DNA of 64,000 bases from positions 2,533,501-2,597,500 of the forward strand of contig CM032228.1 in NCBI GenBank assembly GCA_019009955.1, given 5' to 3'. Within the stretch, counting starts at the first letter, position 1, and each line of letters starts with the position of its first letter. The translations under genes were made by a program, and so were the position numbers. This document shows positions 58,155 to 64,000 of this stretch, piece by piece. This DNA comes from Riptortus pedestris (Eukaryota > Arthropoda > Insecta > Hemiptera > Alydidae). The notes under the pieces were generated by a model. It did not search any database and was not told where the DNA came from. It was given only the letters and a program-made list of their open reading frames with translations.

Positions 58155-58701
58155 TGTCTAAAGTTTTAAGCACAATTGAAATATAACTGTAAGAACTCTG
58201 ATAATACAGGAGCGACTGCTTCAAAAGGATGATTTGCAAACCGGGAGAATGACAAAGTAACACAACGGAAGGCTAAACGGCTGTTATCCAAGCATTCAAT
58301 GCAGTGTTTACAGATTGAAAACAAAACTGAATAATTTAAAAGCATTTAAGCCATAGAGGGAGTGACCTCTTATTAATGCTTCAATTCCTAATAGCCAGTA
58401 TACAAACCGAGGATTACGGGGAAAACAAACGCTCGGCTTATTATTTAGGTAACCGAGATATTATCGACCAGTGACTAAGAATTAACTTGGGAGGGGGGGC
58501 ATCTATAACACAACACTTTCGATACTTAATTGTTGTGATAGTCATATTTGGAACATTATTCAATATCATTATTATTGCCGATTTCAAACTGGATATTTAA
58601 AGGTTTCGTGTAAAACTAAAGAACAATTCCGTTAATTGGAGAAATGGGAGCAGAAACGGGGAGGGGAAAAGCATAAATTCAAAATATCTCCGTTCTGAGC
58701 C

Positions 58702-58702
<1 letters not shown>
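58155..58702. other. PSMA5 upstream region and family A fragment
   Basis: The first part should hold the PSMA5 promoter (minus strand); no clear TATA-type element was found. From about 58440 a forward degraded family A fragment follows (GGATATTTAAAGGTTTCGTG, AACTAAAGAACAATTCCGTT, AAAATATCTCCGTTCTGAG). Confidence 0.45.

Positions 58703-58766
<64 letters not shown>
58703..58766. repeat. (TA)n microsatellite
   Basis: About 32 TA units directly at the 5' border of the Helitron-like element that follows. Confidence 0.95.
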
Positions 58767-58771
<5 letters not shown>

Positions 58772-59527
58772 GTAACCTCTGTCTGTACATTGATTTTTTT
58801 CGCGAAATTTCACGATAACTTCTCGTTTCACATGTCCCAGACACCATAACTGCATTTTGTTTCTTTCGTGTCTGCTTGTTTGTTTGTTTGTTACCAGAGA
58901 AACTTTTTGTTATATACAATATCATCGTACACCGAAGTATAAAGGCGTTATACGCTAAAAATTATAGCGGGAGTCAACAATTTTATTTGTCACAAAAGAC
59001 TCAAGCGAACTAAATAAAACACTCCGTATGTGCATTAGCACTAATGCCTTCCTTATAATAAGCCATACTAACATTTCTAGGGACGGGCAGGAGTGGGGGT
59101 TATAAGGGAGGCCTGAAATTAAAAATAGTGATATTTCGTTTCCTATTGGGGTTTCGCAAATATGCACATAACAAAAGTTGTTTATTTTGTTATTTAGAGA
59201 AAGTTGCTCAACAATTCTTTTCAATATGAACTACCAGGTACAGCACCTGGAAAAATTAATTCAAATGTATGTTAATATTTTGTCCTTAATAATTCAAATC
59301 TATGCATAATGCACACGAAACGGGAAATAAGACAATATGGAGGACAGTGAAGTCTTACATAAAAAATTAATTTTATTATTAACAAATCCAAAGAAACGAC
59401 GGGTATTAACCCTGAACACTGGGACGCGTAAATGTCAAAATATTGTGCAAAATAAAGCCTTGCCAAAAAAATACCATCAACATTCAGCCTCAAATGAATT
59501 CCCGAGCGAAGCCGGGTATCTGAGCTA

Positions 59528-59528
<1 letters not shown>
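58767..59528 (+). mobile_element. Helitron-like non-autonomous element, most complete copy
   Basis: Starts TAAAATTGTAACCTCTGTCT (candidate 5' TC in CCTCTGTCTGTACATTG), then TTTCACGATAACTTCTCGTT. One internal unit carries GACGGGCAGGAGTGGGGGTT. It ends GAATTCCCGAGCGAAGCCGG, GTATCTGAG and CTAG (59525-59528) followed by T. The CCCG...CGGG stem-loop about 12 bases before CTAG fits the Helitron 3' end rule (hairpin then CTRR). No Rep/helicase ORF. Confidence 0.65.
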
Positions 59529-59577
<49 letters not shown>

Positions 59578-60566
59578 ATGTTAACGCTCTAGCGGTCGTA
59601 ATTTTTGTTTGATGGTTACCAAACTCCAAATTTAATCGTTTTATGTAAAAAGAAAGATCAAGTTCGTTAACGGCTGAAATCGGGCCAAGGGGAGGGGAGG
59701 GAATTTTGGAAAATTCGAAATATCGCGTTACTAAGTTCGTTAAGTCGGATCAAAAAATTGTATAGAACCAATCTTATTTCAAATTAAATGATCTATAAAT
59801 ATTGTTCTGTATCATGAATATTAACCAAGATATTTGGATTTTATAGTTTTCAGCTTTCAGCAAACCCCCACTTCCACTTATGTTAAACTAACAATACTCG
59901 GTCCTGTAATAAACCACATTATTCGAACCTTAAATACCAAATATTGTTTAAGAGACCTTTATTATACGACATGCATGCAAATATGTTCTGGTGACCCCCC
60001 CCCTTCTTAAGGTTTTGGACTACTTAAATTTGATTGATTGAGATAAAAATTATTCTCATTCATTATAAATTACAGTAGTACTAGATATAGTAAAGAGTTT
60101 TCATTCAAATTAATACGTTATATTACAGTAATTGCTTTTGTTTCAGGTAAGAAGTCGCCAGACCTGTTTGTTTACATTTCAGATGCTTCCCTCCATCTTT
60201 TCACTTAATATTCACAGCGGCGTTGTGTTAGCAGTAAGTAGATTTATCTTTTAACAGTTATATAAACTTGCGTCTATCTATCACCGGGGGCCCCCCTGCT
60301 TTAAAATTTAACAGTGAGTCTGGAGCGAGAGCGGGCTAGTGGCAACACTGCGTGCGTAACCTGTCCATCGAGGTTAGAAGGACAAAGGAACGAGTCAGTC
60401 CCTCGTGCGAAACTGCCCCAAAAACATTGTAAATTGTTGATACATTTATTAAATTGTTTTGTTTACTTCTCTCTTATTATTCTACATATTACCTACACCA
60501 AAATCTATTATTAAACTTCACTAGGGAAATCTGTTAGTTTACCCAGCCCCTGCGTGAAGGACTTTT
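59529..60566 (+). repeat. (TA)n and a diverged family A copy, forward
   Basis: (TA)n at 59530-59573, then GTTAACGCTCTAGCGGTCGT, GGCTGAAATCGGGCC plus a G-run, ATTAACCAAGATATTTGG, TTTTCAGCTTTCAGCAAACC, and an end at GTTTACCCAGCCCCTGCGTG plus AAGGACTTTT. The palindromic left end is replaced by the Helitron-like element. A stretch at about 60290-60500 (66-codon ORF) is not seen in other copies. Confidence 0.7.
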
Positions 60567-60847
60567 GACTAAAGAACTTGTGACAAATTAACTTGGCTTC
60601 TCAGCCGTTTCGGAAGAGTATTTGGAAATACATTAGAGTACACGACGTTTAGTTCACACCATGTTTTGGACTTTCATCGGTGTATCACACGAACTGTTTG
60701 TCACACAATCTTAAACTGTTCCCATAAAACTCAACTTTGTCCCGTAAGTACGAAAACTATTATAATTATAAATTAAAAGGACACAACCTGGATTAACACC
60801 CGACATTGTAATTATTACAAAAAGTACAAATCACTCATGACCAATAT

Positions 60848-61272
60848 ACAATTTACACAGACGGTAGCAAGGACAGGTGCTGCCTTTATCATTTTTGTAG
60901 GAAATAAAATTGATGATGTTATAAAATGTAAACAATTTAAACTATCATTGTTCTAATAACCAGGCAGAAATTATTGCCGTCTTACAGGCTCTAAAGTATG
61001 TAAATGAAATGGTCTTGCCAGCAAATACTTACATTCTACTACACACAAACAGTCAAATGCTTTTACACAATCTAGACAACATGAAAAACCACGACGGACA
61101 TATAGAACAAATACGCCATAATATAACACAATTAAATAGCAGACTGACTTTCATTCACTTCAAATGGGTCAAGGCACACGCAGGAATTATGGGCAATGAA
61201 ATAGTCGATATCCACGCCCAAAGTGCCTCTGAAAGTAGCGAAGAGGTAATTTACATTAAGATGAAAGTCTAA
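60848..61272 (+). pseudogene. Non-LTR retrotransposon RNase H domain fragment
   Basis: Broken frames give YTDGSKD (first catalytic Asp), TGAAFIIFVGNKIDD, then after a stop NNQAEIIAVLQALKYVNEMV (catalytic Glu), LLHTNSQMLL (the usual Asp of T-D-S is Asn here) and HFKWVKAHAGIMGNEIVDIH (the His and the last Asp). One frameshift, one stop and the lost Asp mark it as dead. Length of about 140 residues fits an RNase H domain from the end of a LINE ORF2. Confidence 0.8.
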
Positions 61273-61367
61273 AACATCGTGCGAACTAAACACCATGGAG
61301 TCTAGTGTATAGGAATAATTATGTTTATTGGTGGAGCTTCCTGAATACAACTTGAAATAAAAGTCCG

Positions 61368-61710
61368 TCACGCTGGGGCTGCGTAAACTAAGCAGATTTC
61401 CCTTGGGAAGATTAATAATAGATAAACCTACATATTGCTAACACAACACCACCGTGAATATTAAGTGAATAAATACAAACGGTAATAAGAAATCTTCTCC
61501 CGGCGGGAAGCGTCTCAAATGTAAACAAACAGGTCTGCCAACGGCTCAGCGGAAAGAAAAACAATAACTGAAACATGTCAGAATATAAAATATTTATTTT
61601 ATTGAAAACTATGTACTATATGTAGACCTGTAATTTATAATGAATCAGAATAATTTTTATCCCAATCAATCAAATTTCAGTAGTTCCTTTCGTTAAGGGA
61701 AATCTGCTAA
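61368..61710 (-). repeat. Family A copy, reverse, middle deleted
   Basis: AAAAGTCCGTCACGCTGGGG and CTGCGTAAACTAAGCAGATT at one end, then GTAAACAAACAGGTCTGCCA and AATCAATCAAATTTCAGTAG, jumping to TTAAGGGAAATCTGCTAAAA. Confidence 0.75.
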
Positions 61711-61807
61711 AAGCAGACTTGGCTGAAAGGAAATGAGCTAACACTACAGTCACAAGTTGCTGTTTAAGCGAGAGTATTTATTTAAATGGTAAATAGCTGA
61801 GTCTTAC
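61711..61807 (-). other. Start of an intron of the gene at 61808-61940
   Basis: Follows the donor (GTAAGACTC on the minus strand). The next exon of this gene was not found in the window. Confidence 0.4.
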
Positions 61808-61940
61808 CTTCGTCTTTCCTACAGTCGAGGGCTCCAAGAGTTTTCAAGCATTTAGTCAACTTCTCAACTTCCTTGGTCCTTGCTTCGAGCTCTGCCACGT
61901 CCAATGGTGGAGGCGGCGGCAATTTAGAACTATCCCCCAT
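61808..61940 (-). CDS. Probable first coding exon of an unrecognised gene
   Basis: Minus-strand ATG at 61940-61938 starts MGDSSKLPPPPPLDVAELEA, followed by RTKEVEKLTKCLKTLGALDC and RKDEG, then a consensus donor G|GTAAGA at 61807. 133 bp, leaving one base of a codon. A proline run is followed by a charged, heptad-like helical segment, with two cysteines 8 residues apart. The frame is also open upstream (to 62081), but the inner ATG, followed by composition typical of coding sequence, is the better start. I do not recognise the family. GC content is higher than the surroundings, as in the other exons here. The exon it splices to was not found. Confidence 0.55.
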
Positions 61941-62194
61941 TTTGTCTAACCTGAACTTAGAAGCTAACCTGAAACTCCTGTATTTAGTTAATGGCCTCAC
62001 ATGTTGGCCCAAATAGACTATTTGAAAAAATAAAATATGATTACTACATTTCGTTTCTGAAACTTCGAAAGGTTCCTCCAACCAAAATAAACAACTCTAA
62101 GCAAGAATTAAATTCTCATCCATGTTTAGTTCTGAATGCACCACCTCTTTCCGGCCTCAATATATGACCTGTTGATTCACCTCGACCATTCTCA
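61941..62194 (-). other. Upstream region of the unrecognised exon
   Basis: Presumed 5' UTR and promoter side of the minus-strand gene. No distinct element identified. Confidence 0.35.
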
Positions 62195-62415
62195 AATAGA
62201 AAAGTCCGTCACGCAGGGGCTCCGTAATCTAAACAGCACTCTAGTAATAATCTCTCCTGTTTGTTTACAATGCAGCCGCTTTCCGTTGTAGAGATTATTA
62301 ACTTGTAATGTAAATTGACTGAAAGATTTCTCATTAGAGTTTGTATTTATTCACATTCGCGGTAGTTACCTGTATGTATATTTATATGTTCTAAAAGTCC
62401 GTCAGGCAGGGGCTG
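62195..62415. repeat. Family A end fragments
   Basis: A reverse end (AAAAGTCCGTCACGCAGGGG) abuts a forward piece (CTCCTGTTTGTTTACAATGC, CTGAAAGATTTCTCATTAGA), which ends in another reverse tip (AAAAGTCCGTCAGGCAGGGG, about 62393). Evidently nested or rearranged copies. Confidence 0.65.
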
Positions 62416-62423
62416 TTTCTTCT

Positions 62424-62582
62424 TTTAGCAGATTTCCCTTAAGGGAAATCAGCTATTGAGGTTGTACTCATGACGGAATTTTCGAAATCTTTCTTCAAAT
62501 GTCCATCGATCCTACCTAGTAGATGACGAAAATGAGGTCCGTTCAAAACTGTATGTATATATATATATATATTATATATATA

Positions 62583-62627
<45 letters not shown>

Positions 62628-62870
62628 TTATTTATTTGTCTGTTACCGCTCTAGCGGTCGCAATTTTTGTTTGATCGTTACCAAACTCGATATTTAGTCG
62701 TTTTATGTAAAAAGAAAGATCAAGTTCGTTAACAGCTGAAATCGGACCAGTGGGGGGGGAGGGTGTTTAGAGGGGAGGATGTTCGAAAATTCAAAATATC
62801 TCCGTTACTATACGTCGGATCGAAAAATTGTACAGAATTAATCTTATATCGACTATGAATTATAAGGTCC
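62424..62870 (+). repeat. Family A left half
   Basis: TTTTAGCAG plus the perfect palindrome, ATTGAGGTTGTACTCATGAC, GTAGATGACGAAAATGAGGT, a (TA)n tract (about 62550-62622), GTTACCGCTCTAGCGGTCGC, a G-run, ATATCTCCGTTACTATACGT, and then a break into Helitron-like sequence. Confidence 0.8.
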
Positions 62871-63107
62871 ATTTAGTTATAACAAAAATAAAACTACATG
62901 CACAGGAGGCCAGAAATATAAAAATATTGAGGACAGTGAACTCTTAAATAACAATTTTATTAACAAATCCACAGAAACGACGGGTATAAATTCTAAACAC
63001 TGGGACGGGGAATGTCAAAATATAGTGGAAAGTAAAGCCTCGCCAAAAAATACCATCTTCATTCAGCTTCAAATGAATTCCCGGGCAAAGCCGGGTACCT
63101 TAGCTAG
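62871..63107 (+). mobile_element. Helitron-like 3' fragment
   Basis: Matches the last ~200 bp of 58767-59528 (GAGGACAGTGAACTCTTAAA, CACTGGGACGGGGAATGTCA, AATACCATCTTCATTCAGC). It ends CCCGGGCAAAGCCGGG (5-bp stem), TACCTTAG and CTAG (63104-63107) followed by T. Confidence 0.65.
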
Positions 63108-63118
63108 TATATATGTAT

Positions 63119-63440
63119 ATACACTCAACCGCAAAAAAAAAAAAAACCGGACACTTAGATTTAGTCTTATAATTTTGTTAAATACTTATTATATATGTAT
63201 ATAAATCTTTTTAATTAAAATAATTGGTTAATCTATAGGTTATTTAGACAAAATCTGCCAAAAGTGAATAATTTTTATTGATTATTTACAAAATAAAGAA
63301 AAGAAAAAGATTAATTAACACATTTAAAAAAAAAAATTATTCTTCATTTTTATTACAGTGAATGGTAGACTTCGCTACCCCAAGCGTTTCGGCAATGTAA
63401 CATAAGCTCCGGCCTTCCATCTAAGTTTGAAAAACCCATT
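63119..63440 (-). pseudogene. Tc1-like transposon fragment
   Basis: Left edge CACACTCAACCGCAAAAA-like (CACTCAACCGC, then an A-run and CCGGACACTTAG) looks like a Tc1 terminal repeat. The minus strand at about 63357-63420 encodes EGRSLCYIAETLGVAKSTIH, the first helix-turn-helix of a Tc1-type transposase. The rest of the gene is absent. Confidence 0.6.
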
Positions 63441-63686
63441 ATTCTGGACCAAAATAAAAATAAAACATTAATTAAAGAAAATGCTTGGTTAAAAATTAAA
63501 GATGTTTAATATGCGAAAAACTACTTAAAGTTTAGAATATATCTAATTCAAGACTAATAAATCTAATATTATTTTTATGTAATTGTTTACTAATCCTGAA
63601 GGGATTAGTTCAATGGACTTATACTCTAAATTCTCTGTAACTTTTAATACGACAAAAATGAACTGTGCGGTTTTTTTTGGGTTTGA

Positions 63687-63695
<9 letters not shown>
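63441..63695. other. No gene seen
   Basis: AT-rich. ORFs here run into the adjacent (TA)n and are not credible. Confidence 0.55.
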
Positions 63696-63755
<60 letters not shown>

Positions 63756-63903
63756 AACATACCTCATTTTCGTCTTCTCCTGGGTAGGATAAATATACAT
63801 TTGAAGAAAAATTTCAAAAATTACGTCATGAGTACGACCTCAATAGCTGATTGCCCTCAAGGGAAATCTGCTTAGATTGTGCAGCCCCTGAGTGACGGAA
63901 TTT
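63696..63903 (-). repeat. Family A left end in reverse plus a forward tip
   Basis: (TA)n (63696-63751), CTCATTTTCGTCTTCTCCTG, GTACGACCTCAATAGCTGAT, a diverged palindrome (TGCCCTCAAGGGAAATCTGC), then directly TTAGATTGTGCAGCCCCTGA and GTGACGGAATTTTT of a forward right tip. Confidence 0.7.
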
Positions 63904-64000
63904 TTCTGAATGCTGATGTAGGTGTGACTCTACTGTGTACCGCTCACCTGATATGACAGTAAGCCAAGTGGGCGGCAGTTCGCGAGTGAGTCGTTCGCTA
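63904..64000. other. Window end, no feature seen
   Basis: Short non-repetitive stretch with more balanced composition, cut by the window edge. Confidence 0.4.

Noticed and set aside
57934..58161. Plus-strand ORFs opposite PSMA5
   Set aside because: Antisense shadows of a conserved gene.

Overview
The window is AT-rich animal DNA, most likely from an arthropod. It has spliced genes with GT-AG introns, abundant Tc1/mariner/pogo relics, Helitron-like elements and tRNA-derived SINEs. My best guess is a parasitic copepod such as a sea louse. That guess rests on overall character (low GC, repeat load, arthropod-type amino-acid transporter) and is an inference, not an identification.

Layout. 1-5304 is a pure 34-bp satellite: exactly 156 units in unbroken register, with block duplications inside it. 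5305-17157 is a nest of repeats. Its backbone is a recurring unclassified family, called 'family A' here, of about 650-800 bp with a palindromic end, an internal (TA)n tract and a hairpin end. One copy carries an apparently intact pogo/Tigger transposon (7286-9466; transposase 7754-9232) at a clean TA target. Another is split by a TIR element (12161-13286). A decayed transposase-like gene lies at 10746-11807. 17158-40690 (+) is a 12-exon SLC7 amino-acid transporter light chain whose introns hold mariner relics, SINEs, Helitron-like elements and a 0.7-kb foldback. 40691-51424 is gene-poor. 51425-54728 (-) holds two exons of a CHCH-domain protein resembling the MICOS subunit MIC19/MIC25. 57402-58154 (-) is an uninterrupted proteasome alpha-5 gene. 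61808-61940 (-) is a probable first coding exon of an unrecognised gene. The remainder is more family A, Helitron ends, a retrotransposon RNase H fragment and a Tc1-like fragment.

How it fits together. The genes are unrelated housekeeping or transport genes, not a pathway. The transporter should pair with an SLC3 heavy chain through a conserved cysteine; the CHCH protein would act at mitochondrial inner-membrane junctions; PSMA5 is a structural 20S proteasome ring subunit. No new multi-gene system is evident. The most unusual points are the indel-free satellite, the PCNA-binding-type tail on an intact pogo transposase, a possible alternative last exon of the transporter, the intronic foldback, and family A itself. 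All coordinates were read by eye, so repeat borders may be off by several bases; exon borders follow GT/AG and reading frame.
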